Shown: positions 1 through 7,878, counted from the stretch's first letter. The stretch is DNA of 41,617 nt from Patescibacteria group bacterium (GCA_013387205.1 WARV01000023.1:1-41617), one strand, 5' to 3'. Notes: generated from the sequence alone by a model not told the origin. A program made the numbers and translations.

Positions 1-21
1 TATATTACTATAAACTAGCAT

Positions 22-50
22 TTGAAATCAATACTTTTAAATGCTACAAT
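22..50 (+). promoter_or_regulatory. sigma70-type promoter
   Basis: TTGAAA (22-27), a 17-nt spacer and TACAAT (45-50) lie 38 nt before the ATG of the DUF4446 gene. A GAGGAT Shine-Dalgarno-like stretch lies close to that ATG. Confidence 0.6.
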
Positions 51-87
51 ACCTTCGCTGAATTAGCCTTAAAATTCGTGAGGATTA

Positions 88-600
88 ATGACAAGCTCTT
101 CTTTAAACTATATAAGCATTGGAGTTGCAGCGCTTTCCGTATCAGTTTCCCTGTTCGCCGTCTGGCAAAACAGATCTTTAAACAGGCTTAAAAAAACCTT
201 CTTTGCCGGAAAAAGCGGTACGGATTTGGAAAGCATTATTTATTCCCTGTCCAGCAACTTAAATGACGCGAGGGAAGAGCAGTTTATTTTGGAAAAAAAC
301 TTTTTCGATTTGAAAAACAATTTCGGCTTTGCCATACAGAAAATCGGCATGGTTAGGTTTAACCCGTTTGCAGATGGCGGAGGAAATTTCAGTTTTTGCC
401 TGGCGCTGCTGGACGGACACAACAGCGGCATAGTACTGACTTCCATGCATGGCAGGGAACAAAACCGGATTTACGCCAAGCATATCCAAAAAGGCAAGTG
501 CGAAATACAACTGACCGAAGAAGAAGAAAAAGCCATTATAACGGCAAATTCCAAAATCCAAGAGCCAAATACCAAACAAATTCCAAAAAACAACATCTAA
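88..600 (+). CDS. DUF4446 family protein, one N-terminal membrane helix
   Basis: 170-aa protein of unknown function. Residues 5-27 form one hydrophobic helix, followed by a basic/coiled segment (about 30-75). The conserved DUF4446 core follows: a VRFNPF-type motif, a GGNFSFCLALLD stretch, and LTSMHGREQNRIYAKHI before an acidic LTEEEE segment. The family is found in Firmicutes and CPR; its role is unknown, probably as a membrane-anchored cytoplasmic protein. The last ~17 residues (NSKIQEPNTKQIPKNNI) are encoded by a low-complexity attccaaa repeat and look like a tail added when the repeat invaded the 3' end. The ATG at 88 has an SD and a promoter upstream. The next gene is a bactofilin 136 nt downstream on the same strand. 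Confidence 0.85.
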   Translation: MTSSSLNYISIGVAALSVSVSLFAVWQNRSLNRLKKTFFAGKSGTDLESIIYSLSSNLNDAREEQFILEKNFFDLKNNFGFAIQKIGMVRFNPFADGGGNFSFCLALLDGHNSGIVLTSMHGREQNRIYAKHIQKGKCEIQLTEEEEKAIITANSKIQEPNTKQIPKNNI

Positions 601-664
601 ACCTAAATTTGATTTTTTGCAGTTTGTCATTTGTTTGGCACATGGAATTCGGTTTCTGGTTCTT
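548..664. repeat. degenerate attccaaa-type repeat at a gene end
   Basis: Positions 548-586 are a string of aattccaaaa/ccaaatacc units and 640-664 carry an inverse version (ggaattcgg, ctggttctt). The left part lies inside the end of the DUF4446 gene, the right part in the spacer. The two halves could pair imperfectly. Confidence 0.45.
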
Positions 665-736
665 ATAAAAATAAAACGTAAAATCGGATAATTTGTAATC
701 CAGATTACTAATAACCTAAAGAAAGGTAAAAAAAAT

Positions 737-1144
737 ATGGAGAAAATTTTAGATGACAATATCGGAGGACAGGCAGCGGAAACCGTTGTTGGTCCTTCTG
801 TTAAAATCCAGGGAGACCTGAATTCCGAAGGAAACATAAGGATAGAGGGGCAGGTAACCGGAAAAATAAAAACCAGCCAGAGCGTTTTAGTCAATCAGGG
901 AGCAAAAATCGCGGCTGATGTTTTTGCCGGAAACGCGGTAATTGGCGGCGAAATCCAGGGAAACATGAAAATTACCGGACACTTAATCCTTCAAGCCACA
1001 GCTAAAATTTCCGGCGACATCACTTGCCAGATACTGAGGGTGGAAGACGGCGCGCAATTTTCCGGCAAATGCGCCATGAACGGCGCTATTGCGGAAAACG
1101 GGAAAAAATCCAGCCACTCCAAAGACCTGGAACCGGAAGAATAA
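737..1144 (+). CDS. bactofilin (polymer-forming cytoskeletal protein)
   Basis: 135-aa protein matching the bactofilin/DUF583 family. Residues ~20-118 form the beta-helix core with short repeating units (VGPSVKIQGDLNSEGNIRIEG, then GKI, VLVNQGAKIAADVFAGNAVIGGEIQGNMKITGHL). N- and C-terminal tails are short and charged, as usual. Bactofilins self-assemble without nucleotide into membrane-associated filaments that position cell-wall and envelope proteins. A purine-rich AAAGAAAGG upstream is a plausible SD. The gene follows the DUF4446 gene on the same strand with no terminator evident, so the two may be co-transcribed. The filament role is known for the family; the specific role here is inference. 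Confidence 0.9.
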   Translation: MEKILDDNIGGQAAETVVGPSVKIQGDLNSEGNIRIEGQVTGKIKTSQSVLVNQGAKIAADVFAGNAVIGGEIQGNMKITGHLILQATAKISGDITCQILRVEDGAQFSGKCAMNGAIAENGKKSSHSKDLEPEE

Positions 1145-1149
1145 ATTAA

Positions 1150-1342
1150 TTGAGCAAAAATGACATAAATGACAAAAATGAGCAAAAATTATTTGTTTCA
1201 TTATTTATGTCAATTTTGTCCCGCCTGCCTAAGCCTGTTAAGGACATTTTGATAGATAAAGAAGCATAGATAATCATCCAAGATTATCTTATTTGCTAGA
1301 AAAGGCTATGGCGGGCAGGCATTTTTTTAATTTTTGTCATTA
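1150..1342. repeat. tgacaaaaatga repeat and palindrome in spacer
   Basis: The spacer holds tandem tgacataaatgacaaaaatgagc units (1160-1190), an inverted gtcaattttgtc (1208-1219), and gcctgcctaagcct against aggctatggcgggcaggc (1303-1320). The 23 nt at 1320-1342 are identical to 5780-5802, which also sits just before a gene start. I see no gene here. Confidence 0.6.
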
Positions 1343-1348
1343 CTTTTC

Positions 1349-2191
1349 GTGTACTACTACATCCTCGACCAAAATGGTTTGCCAATAGACAAATTCGAAA
1401 GGCTCCAGACCAGCCTGTCAGGCCTTTTGACTGAGTTTAAAATTGCCGGCGAACTGGCCAGGGTGACCCCCTTAAGGTCCGTATCCGATTTGGTCGAGAT
1501 TGCCAGCCAGAGGGGAGCAAAAACCTTAATAGCTTGCGGCTCAGACGACACTTTTAACCAAATGCTGGCCGCGCTAAAGGGGCGGGATTTTACCGTGGGT
1601 TTTATCCCATTTTCCGAAGATTCTTTTTTGGCAAAAATTTTAGGCATAGACAGCGTCTTTACCGCGGTCAAAACCATTGCCGCCAGAAGGATAGAAAAAA
1701 TCGATTTGGCGAAAATCGGCAGCAGTTTTTTCATTAGCTTCCTGGAATTCGGCGTAACCAGCCAGAATTTAAAATCGGCTAATTGGTTCACCAGCTTGAA
1801 ACTTCTTTCCACGGACCCAAAAACTTTTACCATCAGGATCGATAATTCTTACAACATCAACATAACCTGCCTTGGGGGATTAGCCGTCAACTCCAGGTCA
1901 ACTTCCAGCAAAAAAGAAATGGTGGCCAACCCGACAGACGGCAATTTGGATTTGCTGATTTTAGAAGAACTGAACAAAGCGCAAATTTTGCGCTATCGCA
2001 AGGATATTGCCGAAGGGATCCTGGAAGCCATTCCAAAAACTACCGTCATCAAGTGCAAAAAAATCCAGTTTTTGGAGCCGCGCGGCTATAATTTAACCAT
2101 GCTCGGGCGCCTGGTTGCCAAGTTCCCGGCTACGGTTGAAATTATCCCGCACCGCTTAAAAATGATAGTCGGCAAAAACAGGACGTTTTAG
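1349..2191 (+). CDS. diacylglycerol/lipid kinase-like protein with diverged nucleotide motif
   Basis: About 280 aa. The fold resembles the DAGK catalytic/YegS lipid-kinase superfamily: an early Rossmann-like half, then TLIACGSDDTFNQML where the family has GGDGT followed by a helix, then GFIPFSEDSFLAKILGI where it has GIIPLGTGNDFARALGI. The C-terminal half (SFFISFLEFGVTS, NPTDGNLDLLILEE, PRGYNLTMLGR) corresponds to the beta-sandwich lid. The GGDGT motif has become GSDDT, so kinase activity is uncertain. GTG 1349 gives the usual YYYILD start; TTG 1334 is in frame, but the bases before 1343 belong to a repeat shared with 5780-5802. A terminator follows the stop. Confidence 0.65.
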   Translation: MYYYILDQNGLPIDKFERLQTSLSGLLTEFKIAGELARVTPLRSVSDLVEIASQRGAKTLIACGSDDTFNQMLAALKGRDFTVGFIPFSEDSFLAKILGIDSVFTAVKTIAARRIEKIDLAKIGSSFFISFLEFGVTSQNLKSANWFTSLKLLSTDPKTFTIRIDNSYNINITCLGGLAVNSRSTSSKKEMVANPTDGNLDLLILEELNKAQILRYRKDIAEGILEAIPKTTVIKCKKIQFLEPRGYNLTMLGRLVAKFPATVEIIPHRLKMIVGKNRTF

Positions 2192-2203
2192 AATATTTTT
2201 ATA

Positions 2204-2647
2204 TCAAATTAAATCCGCCCTGAGCTTGTGTAAAGGGCGGTTTTGTTTAGATAGGGAGGGAGACTGCAGTCTCCCTCCGCCGCTTTGATTGCGCTGGCGT
2301 TCTCTTGCCAGCACTCTTGAACCAAGAACGCTTCCCGGAATCAAGATTACGTCTCCTAATTCACAGGTGCGACATTTCCGATGCTTATACGCCATAATAA
2401 GCTTGCATCGGAATTTGATATCAAGACGTTTTTCACCTGGCTCTAAGCTTGCTACTCCAAAGCACTCTTCTGACGGGCCAAGAATTTCATATCCTTCGAA
2501 TCCTAATCCCGGCACAGCGCCGAAAAAAACAAGCTGGCCGGTATAAAAAGTTGCCTGGCCAGAAAGAGTGAAGACCTCGAATTGTTTAGCCTGTACCACA
2601 GGCTTATCGAGATCTGCTTCCTTAGATCCGATTATTGTAAACTTCAT
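2204..2647 (-). CDS. hypothetical soluble protein
   Basis: 147 aa, not recognised. The N-terminal two thirds alternate beta-like stretches (FEVFTLSGQATFYTGQLVFFG, GYEILGPSEECFG, KRLDIKFRCKLIMAY). A basic KHRKCRTCELGDVILIPGS segment carries a CxxC pair. The C-terminal ~35 residues are low in hydrophobics and partly encoded by the terminator stem of the converging gene, so the C-terminus may be fortuitous. The start is well supported by a TAGGAGGG Shine-Dalgarno immediately upstream of the ATG. It is divergent from the cysteine-rich microprotein at 2729 and may share its promoter region. Confidence 0.6.
   Translation of the reverse strand: MKFTIIGSKEADLDKPVVQAKQFEVFTLSGQATFYTGQLVFFGAVPGLGFEGYEILGPSEECFGVASLEPGEKRLDIKFRCKLIMAYKHRKCRTCELGDVILIPGSVLGSRVLARERQRNQSGGGRLQSPSLSKQNRPLHKLRADLI
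2215..2246 (+). terminator. terminator of the lipid-kinase-like gene
   Basis: CCGCCCT (2215-2221) pairs with AGGGCGG (2234-2240), followed by TTTTGTTT. It lies inside the 3' end of the opposing gene. Confidence 0.75.
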
Positions 2648-2668
2648 TGCACCCTCCTAGAAAAAAAT

Positions 2669-2711
2669 AGTATAGCATTTTTAAACAATATTTTACAGAG
2701 TTTGTTATAAT
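2669..2711. promoter_or_regulatory. divergent promoter region
   Basis: The minus strand has TATACT (2674-2669) before the 2647 gene. The plus strand has TGTTATAAT with TATAAT at 2706-2711 before the 2729 gene. The -35 boxes are weak on both strands. Confidence 0.45.
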
Positions 2712-2728
2712 TACTTTAAGGAGGCTGT

Positions 2729-2902
2729 ATGGATATCTGCTGTTTTTGCAATAAGGAATTACCACCAAAGCCGGAACCGGACAGGGGTGATTGGGGAGAT
2801 TGGAGATGCACCAGTTGCGGCGCTGCTTTTTGTCAGGCCTGCAAAAGCCCGCTAAATGAAAATGATGAATGCGAAACCTGCTTGGAAATCACTAACTCTT
2901 AG
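2729..2902 (+). CDS. cysteine-rich zinc-ribbon-like microprotein
   Basis: 57-aa protein. It has nine cysteines arranged as CCFC near the N-terminus, CTSC (27-30), CQAC (35-38), and a final CETC (48-51). CxxC knuckles like these typically bind zinc. The Trp-rich GDWGDW insert between knuckles is unusual. The start is strongly supported by AAGGAGG five nt before the ATG, a -10 box upstream, and an ideal terminator one base after the stop, so this is very likely a real monocistronic gene. It could be a small regulator or RNA/protein-binding ribbon; no specific function is claimed. Confidence 0.8.
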   Translation: MDICCFCNKELPPKPEPDRGDWGDWRCTSCGAAFCQACKSPLNENDECETCLEITNS

Positions 2903-2945
2903 AAGCCGCTTTTTGATAAGCTTATCAAAAAGCGGCTTTCTCTTT
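2903..2945 (+). terminator. strong terminator after microprotein
   Basis: A near-perfect 36-nt palindrome (2903-2938: aagccgcttt... against ...aaagcggctt, centred on aagctt) directly follows the stop, then tctcttt. Confidence 0.8.
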
Positions 2946-2946
2946 G

Positions 2947-3061
2947 ACCCAGTATATCAACATTTGATTTTGTAGCTTAACTAGACTTTGATAACAGCCA
3001 AGATTTCGATATAATTCAATATATTGATTGGCTTATAATATCAAATGTTGTATTACTGGGT
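2947..3061. repeat. 115-bp MITE-like inverted-repeat element
   Basis: Left arm 2947-2968 begins acccagtatatcaaca; right arm 3040-3061 is its inverse with about three mismatches. Inside, agccaa (2997-3002) pairs with ttggct (3028-3033), giving a nested hairpin. No ORF is present. Confidence 0.65.
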
Positions 3062-3223
3062 TGATTTTAATTATTTTTCCTGTTATACTTTGACAGACAA
3101 GAAAAAATATTCCCGAATTAGTGTCGCTTTGAGGTTTGTCCAAAACCCGTAGCCATTCGTCATATACACAATTAGATTCCGGCCCCCGAGCCGGAATGAC
3201 ATCGTTAATTGCTAACTTAACTT
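3062..3223. other. infB upstream spacer with small hairpin
   Basis: I see no gene. A hairpin ATTCCGGC (3176-3183) / GCCGGAAT (3190-3197) resembles a common dispersed palindrome. The infB start lacks an obvious SD, and I found no clear promoter. Confidence 0.4.
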
Positions 3224-5155
3224 ATGAATCTTTCGTCTCTATCTAGCCAACTGAATATGTCCATCCAAGAACTTCGCCTGCAAGCCAGAGAGAAGGGTTT
3301 TTATATTTCCGAAAAAGCCAACAAAATAGACAATCTTTTGGCCAAAAAGATTTTGGACGCCTTAGCCCAACCAAGCAGCAAAGCACAAGCCGCGGCTCCA
3401 GTTACAACCAAAGCCAAAATCAAATTGCCGAACTTTATTAAAGTCCGCGACTTTGCCGATACGCTAAAACTTCCTGTGACTGCTGTAATTAAAGTCCTTA
3501 TCAGGAACGGAGTTATGGCCACCATTAACGAGGAAATAGATTTTGAAACTGCCAGCATTGTGGCGCAGGATTTGGGTTTTGAAGTTGAAACAGAAGCCGA
3601 AACCGGCAAGACTGAATTCGGCTTGGGATTTTTGCAGGAAGTGCTGTCCAGCGAAAAAGAGGAAAACTTAAAACCCCGCCCGCCGATTGTCACGATTATG
3701 GGACACGTTGACCACGGAAAAACCACCTTGCTCGACACCATCAGAAAAACCAAAGTGGCCGAAGGCGAGAGCGGAGGCATTACCCAACACATCGGTGCTT
3801 ATAAAGTAAAGAAAAATGGAAAAGTCGTTACGTTTTTGGATACTCCGGGCCACGAAGCCTTTACGGAAATGAGGGCCCGCGGAGCCAATGTCACGGACAT
3901 GATTATTTTGGTTGTGGCAGCCGATGACGGAGTCAGGCCGCAGACTTTGGAAGTCATCAACCGCGCCAAGTTCACCAACACGCCAATGATTGTGGCTATC
4001 AACAAAATAGACAAACCCGAAGCTAATGTAATGAAAGCCAAGCAGGAACTGGCTGGACACGGGGTTTTAACCGAAGAATGGGGAGGCAAAACCATTGCCG
4101 TAGAAATTAGCGCCAAACAGGGCATTGGCATAGATAATTTATTGGAAATGATTTTGCTGACCGCGGAACTGGAAAATTTCCGCGCTAACCCCAACGGAAA
4201 AACAGTTGGCACAATTATTGAATCTAAAGTCACACATGGCAAAGGCTCAACCGCCACTGCCATTATCCAAAATGGTTGTTTGAAAGTCGGCGACGTTATT
4301 GTTGCAGGCGCCGCTTTTGGCCGCGTCAGGAGTCTTGATGACGAAGGCGGCAGGAAACTGAAAGAAGCCGGACCTTCTACTCCAGTGCAAATTTCGGGAT
4401 TTTCTGAAGTGCCTCAAGCCGGAGACATTCTCCAAAGCGTGGAAACAATTGACGAAGCCAGGCATTTGGCTTTGGCTGCCAAAAAGAAAAACCAGACCCA
4501 CAGGCTGTCTGCCAACGCCGGTATCCAGGCTGATGTAGAAAACAAAACTTTGAATTTGGTTATTAAGACTGATGTGGCCGGATCTCTGGAAGCCATCACC
4601 CAATCTATTGCCAAACTGAAAAACGATGAAGTCAAAATAAATATTTTGAACGAAGGCGTCGGCGAAGTTAACGAATCAGATGTGCTTATGGGCTCTAACT
4701 CCAAAGCAACGGTTATCGCTTTTAGGACCAAAGTTAACCCGAAAGCCTTGGCCCTGGCCAAGCAAAAACAGGTCACAGTGGATTCTTATGACGTTATTTA
4801 TGAACTTATCGAAGACGTGACCAACGCGGTTATTAAAATGTTCACGCCGGAACTGGAAAAAGTTACAACCGGCAAAGCGGAAATTTTGGCAATTTTCAGG
4901 ACTGAAAAAGGCCAGATGATTATTGGCGGCAAGGTTACGGATGGCCAAATTAAGAAGAGCAACCAGCTGGGCATTATCCGGGACGGCGTGGAAGTCGGCA
5001 GGGGAGAAATACTAGAACTGCAACAAAACAAATCTGCAGCTAAGAGCGTGCCGCAAGGCAACGAATTCGGCGTGAAGATTAAAACTTCCGTCAAGCTAAA
5101 AGAAGGCGATATTTTGGAAAGCTTCGAAGAGAACATCAAAAAGAAAACATTATAG
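3224..5155 (+). CDS. infB: translation initiation factor IF-2
   Basis: 643 aa, a short bacterial IF-2. Two IF2_N-like helical modules occur at residues ~1-47 and ~66-122, then a GTPase domain with G1 GHVDHGKT (160-167), the switch region [11 protein letters not shown]3 DTPGHEAF, G4 NKID and G5 SAK, then domains II, III (SLEAITQSI...) and IV ([22 protein letters not shown]). It delivers initiator tRNA to the 30S P site and promotes subunit joining. The family size is usually 700-900 aa; here only the N-terminal linker is reduced, which is typical of small genomes. The next gene is rbfA, the classic nusA-infB-rbfA neighbourhood, although nusA is not in the window. All core motifs are intact. 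Confidence 0.97.
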   Translation: MNLSSLSSQLNMSIQELRLQAREKGFYISEKANKIDNLLAKKILDALAQPSSKAQAAAPVTTKAKIKLPNFIKVRDFADTLKLPVTAVIKVLIRNGVMATINEEIDFETASIVAQDLGFEVETEAETGKTEFGLGFLQEVLSSEKEENLKPRPPIVTIMGHVDHGKTTLLDTIRKTKVAEGESGGITQHIGAYKVKKNGKVVTFLDTPGHEAFTEMRARGANVTDMIILVVAADDGVRPQTLEVINRAKFTNTPMIVAINKIDKPEANVMKAKQELAGHGVLTEEWGGKTIAVEISAKQGIGIDNLLEMILLTAELENFRANPNGKTVGTIIESKVTHGKGSTATAIIQNGCLKVGDVIVAGAAFGRVRSLDDEGGRKLKEAGPSTPVQISGFSEVPQAGDILQSVETIDEARHLALAAKKKNQTHRLSANAGIQADVENKTLNLVIKTDVAGSLEAITQSIAKLKNDEVKINILNEGVGEVNESDVLMGSNSKATVIAFRTKVNPKALALAKQKQVTVDSYDVIYELIEDVTNAVIKMFTPELEKVTTGKAEILAIFRTEKGQMIIGGKVTDGQIKKSNQLGIIRDGVEVGRGEILELQQNKSAAKSVPQGNEFGVKIKTSVKLKEGDILESFEENIKKKTL

Positions 5156-5160
5156 CTCCT

Positions 5161-5271
5161 CTACTAAATACTAATTAGTACTAAACATACTAAATCTCAT
5201 CGAGTAAGCTTAATTAATATCGTTGTTGGTATGAAACTTTAGTACCTTTCGTATTCTTTAGTATTTAGTAG
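5161..5271. repeat. inverted repeat of actaaata units between infB and rbfA
   Basis: CTACTAAATACTA (5161-5173) and its perfect inverse (5259-5271) bound a 111-bp element rich in tagtact/actaaac units. A related actaat-rich stretch lies upstream of rpsE at the right edge of the window. Confidence 0.6.
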
Positions 5272-5339
5272 AAAAATTAGTATTTTAGCAGAACTATTTA
5301 CAAGAACAATAAAATAATATATACTCAAAAGTTCTAACA

Positions 5340-5750
5340 ATGAAGTTAGGCTATTTTATGCATCAACAACCCAAAAGAGACACTAATCGCATAGATAAAG
5401 TAAATTCCAAAATCCAGCACGAGCTGGGGCCGATTTTAAAGGAGCATTTAGAAGGCTTGGATGGTTTAGTTACCATTTCTAAAGTGGAGACAAGCAAGGA
5501 CATGAAGTGGGCTAAGATTTGGATTTCCATTTTCGGCGGGAATGACGACCTTATTTTCAAGCGCATAAATTCGGAAATATACGACATCCAAGGCGAGCTT
5601 AACCACAGCTTTACCACCAAAATCGTGCCGCGCTTGCAGTTCTTTTTGGACACCAGCCCGCGTTACGTTGAACACATTGAAGAAGTGATAAAGAAAATAC
5701 ATAGTGAAAATGACATAAATGACAAAAACGACGGAAATGACAAAAATTAG
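5340..5750 (+). CDS. rbfA: ribosome-binding factor A
   Basis: 136 aa. RbfA is a KH-fold factor that binds the 30S subunit and helps mature the 16S rRNA 5' end. The RIDKVNSKIQHELGPIL start, VTISKVETSKDMKWAKIWISIFG centre and LNHSFTTKIVPRLQFFLDTSPRYVEHIEEVI end match the family. The position after infB supports the call. The ATG at 5358 (MHQQPKR) is an alternative start; neither has a strong SD. The last ~15 residues (SENDINDKNDGNDKN) are encoded by the tgacataaatgacaaaaa repeat and are probably a repeat-derived tail rather than part of the fold. Confidence 0.93.
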   Translation: MKLGYFMHQQPKRDTNRIDKVNSKIQHELGPILKEHLEGLDGLVTISKVETSKDMKWAKIWISIFGGNDDLIFKRINSEIYDIQGELNHSFTTKIVPRLQFFLDTSPRYVEHIEEVIKKIHSENDINDKNDGNDKN

Positions 5751-5802
5751 AACTTGCACCTATTTTTGTCATTTTTGTTCATTTTTTTAATTTTTGTCAT
5801 TA
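5704..5802. repeat. tgacaaaaatga inverted-repeat element
   Basis: Units aatgacataaatgac / aaaaacgacggaaatgac (5708-5745) are followed by inverse units tttttgtcatttttgttc (5763-5780). The last 23 nt are identical to 1320-1342. The element supplies the 3' end of rbfA and abuts the next gene's start. Confidence 0.65.
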
Positions 5803-5813
5803 TAAGAATAATA

Positions 5814-6770
5814 ATGTTGATGATTGAAAATTTTCTAGCAGCAAAAAAACTTATTGAACAATCGCAAAACATTCTCCTTACAATGCACGAGCGCATGGAT
5901 GGCGATGACGGCGGCAGCGTTTTGGCTATGGCCGGCTTATTGGAATCTTTAGGAAAAACTGTAACCTGCGCCATAAAGCGGGGAGTGCCGCCATCTTTGT
6001 CCTTTTTGCCCGGCATTGAAAAAATTTCTGACGATATTATTTATGACCAGTTCGACTTGGCGATTTTTTTTGGCTGCGCGACCAAAGGCCGCACGGGCAG
6101 CGAAAAAATCCAAAACTTAAACACCGTTACCATCAACATTGACCATCATCCGGACAATTCCTTTTTCGGCCACATAAATATTGTTGACCATAACAAGTCT
6201 TCCGTTGCGGAGCTGGTTTACGACATGTTCATTGCCAACAAATGGGACATTAACAAAGACACGGCCACATGTTTATTGACCGGACTAATAACTGACACGG
6301 GTTCTTTTATGCACAGCAATACCAAAAGCTCGACTTTAAAAACCGCCGGCGAGCTGATGAAAAAAGGCGCGCGCTCCAGCAAAATTATCAAGCATACGTT
6401 CAAGAACAAAAACTTAAATTCCTTAAAAGCCTGGGGCAGAGCCATAGAGAATTCCTATTACGACGGCAAGCGCAAAATTATTTTTTCCATGATGACAGAA
6501 AAAGATTTCAGCGACATAGGGCTTCTGCCGCCAGCCACCTTTGAAGGCTTTGTGGAGACTTTAAACACCATACCCGAAGCCAAGTTCGCCTTATTCCTCA
6601 GGCAGGAAGGAGAACTGATTAAAGGAAGCCTAAGAAGCAGGGTAGAAAAAAATACAGATGTCGCCAAAATCGCCAAGATTTTCGGCGGCGGCGGCCACAG
6701 GCAGGCGGCCGGCTTTGCTGTTTTGGGAAAACTGGAAAAAGACGAGCAGGGAAAATGGAAAGTTGCGTAA
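5814..6770 (+). CDS. DHH/DHHA1 phosphoesterase (NrnA-like)
   Basis: 318 aa from ATG 5814. The reading frame is open back to 5754, but that extension translates the repeat and is rejected. Order: motif I MHERMDGDDGGS (family HxxPDGDAxGS), motif III IDHHPDN, motif IV LITDTGSF, then DHHA1 with the RSR...FGGGGHRQAAGF glycine loop. NrnA-type enzymes degrade nanoRNA and dephosphorylate pAp using two Mn ions. Motif II, normally a metal-binding Asp followed by Arg, reads FFGCATKGR, with Gly at residue 87 where Asp is expected; activity may therefore be altered. The rbfA-nrnA order is common in bacteria, which supports the family call. Confidence 0.85.
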   Translation: MLMIENFLAAKKLIEQSQNILLTMHERMDGDDGGSVLAMAGLLESLGKTVTCAIKRGVPPSLSFLPGIEKISDDIIYDQFDLAIFFGCATKGRTGSEKIQNLNTVTINIDHHPDNSFFGHINIVDHNKSSVAELVYDMFIANKWDINKDTATCLLTGLITDTGSFMHSNTKSSTLKTAGELMKKGARSSKIIKHTFKNKNLNSLKAWGRAIENSYYDGKRKIIFSMMTEKDFSDIGLLPPATFEGFVETLNTIPEAKFALFLRQEGELIKGSLRSRVEKNTDVAKIAKIFGGGGHRQAAGFAVLGKLEKDEQGKWKVA

Positions 6771-6837
6771 TAGGCTTGCGTTCGAGCTTTTGCATCTACG
6801 CGTTTGGATTTAAAAGCTTCTGCGGAAGGGAGAAAAA

Positions 6838-6981
6838 ATGGCTGATACAGTAATGGTAGCTGTAATTATCATTGGAGGATTTATTATCTGGAAACGGCGT
6901 AAAAGCAAAAAGGGAGAAAAAAGCCTGCGCTTTACGCCTGAAGAAGTATTTAAACTTGAAAGGCTCGCGGAAAAGCAATGA
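6838..6981 (+). CDS. single-helix membrane microprotein
   Basis: 47 aa. Residues 5-18 (VMVAVIIIGGFIIW) form a membrane helix, followed by a basic cluster KRRKSKKGEKS and a short acidic/basic helix ending ERLAEKQ. The layout predicts Nin-Cout-like insertion or a membrane-tethered basic tail. AAGGGAGA lies about six nt before the ATG, and a strong terminator follows, so the gene is probably real. Not recognised; function unknown. Confidence 0.6.
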   Translation: MADTVMVAVIIIGGFIIWKRRKSKKGEKSLRFTPEEVFKLERLAEKQ

Positions 6982-7013
6982 GGAAATAGCACCTTGCTTC
7001 CCGCAGACATCTA

Positions 7014-7047
7014 AAGCGGCCATGCCTGAGGCATGGCCGCTTATTGT
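7014..7047. terminator. bidirectional terminator
   Basis: AAGCGGCCATGCC (7014-7026) pairs perfectly with 7030-7042, then ttattgtttt. It sits between the converging microprotein and FMN-reductase genes. Confidence 0.8.
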
Positions 7048-7057
7048 TTTAATATCC

Positions 7058-7630
7058 TTAAGAATTTTTCTTTGCCGTCTTCATTGCCTCAGCGGAAAAA
7101 ACCAGGCTCTTAATAAGGCCGTCAATCTTTTTGTCGTAAGACGCATCGAGCAGCGCCCCGTTTTCATCAAATGCATCCTGCGCCCTGGCAAACATCACTG
7201 TTTCCCTGATTGCGAACATGGAAAAATTTTCCATTATCGGCCTTAGGTGTTCAATTATCCTGGCTCCGCCAACCGCACCGTCAGAAACCCCGACCAATCC
7301 GACCGGCTTATGGTCGAATTCCGGATACAGCCAATCAAGCGCGTTCTTTAAAACCGCAGGGTAGCCGTGGTTGTATTCTGGAGAGACAATAACGAACGCG
7401 TCCGCGGCTTTGGCAATCGCACTCCACTTTTGCACGTTAGGGTATGGATATTTTTCCTTTAGAACCGAAGGCGGCAGGGGGCTGTCAAAAAACGGCAAAG
7501 GCAGTTCCTTAAAATCCACCAAAACACTTTCGATATTTTTTTCGATCAGTTTCTGCAAAACGTATCTAGCAGGCTTTATACTTTTCCGCCCTTCCCGGAT
7601 TGTGCCTAACACCACAGGAATATTTAACAT
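7058..7630 (-). CDS. NADPH-dependent FMN reductase
   Basis: 190 aa of the flavodoxin-like NADPH_dep_FMN_red family (azoreductase/ChrR-like). The N-terminal phosphate loop region is VVLGTIREGRKS. The hallmark SPEYNHGYPAVLKNALDWLYPEF binds the flavin, and VGVSDGAVGGARIIEHLRPI is the third flavin-contact loop. Such enzymes transfer electrons from NAD(P)H through FMN to quinones, azo compounds or metals; the substrate cannot be read from the sequence. Full length for the family. Single gene, convergent with the preceding microprotein. Confidence 0.9.
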   Translation of the reverse strand: MLNIPVVLGTIREGRKSIKPARYVLQKLIEKNIESVLVDFKELPLPFFDSPLPPSVLKEKYPYPNVQKWSAIAKAADAFVIVSPEYNHGYPAVLKNALDWLYPEFDHKPVGLVGVSDGAVGGARIIEHLRPIMENFSMFAIRETVMFARAQDAFDENGALLDASYDKKIDGLIKSLVFSAEAMKTAKKNS

Positions 7631-7692
7631 AAAATAAAGTGATAATAATTATATTTTTATCTTATCTGAATTAATAGCTGCTGACAAATTTA

Positions 7693-7719
7693 AAAAACTT
7701 CCCTGCTCGGGAAGTTTTT
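7693..7719 (-). terminator. terminator of tRNA-Leu
   Basis: AAAAACTTCCC (7693-7703) pairs with GGGAAGTTTTT (7709-7719), immediately downstream of the minus-strand tRNA. Read on the minus strand the stem ends in a T run. Confidence 0.75.
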
Positions 7720-7725
7720 ATATTT

Positions 7726-7812
7726 TGGTGCCCGAGGGGAGATTCGAACTCCCACAGCCTTGCGGCCGCTACCACCTCAAGGTAGTGCGTCTGCCAGTTT
7801 CGCCACCCGGGC
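7726..7812 (-). tRNA. tRNA-Leu (GAG)
   Basis: 87 nt including encoded CCA. The 7-bp acceptor stem is GCCCGGG/CTCGGGC, with discriminator A. A long class II variable arm is present. The anticodon loop TTGAGGT on a CTACC/GGTAG stem reads GAG. Confidence 0.95.
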
Positions 7813-7869
7813 AAAGAATTAGCTGATTAATTGATTATCAGATTATTTAATTTTGATTTCCGCTTGAAT

Positions 7870-7878
7870 ATTATACCA
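7870..7878 (-). promoter_or_regulatory. extended -10 promoter of tRNA-Leu
   Basis: TGGTATAAT on the minus strand, about 58 nt upstream of the tRNA; there is no good -35. The same TGGTATAAT occurs at 12044 and 14653. Confidence 0.55.

Noticed and set aside
259-894. Open frame of 211 codons on the minus strand
   Set aside because: It covers two well-supported plus-strand genes and a repeat; no family resemblance.
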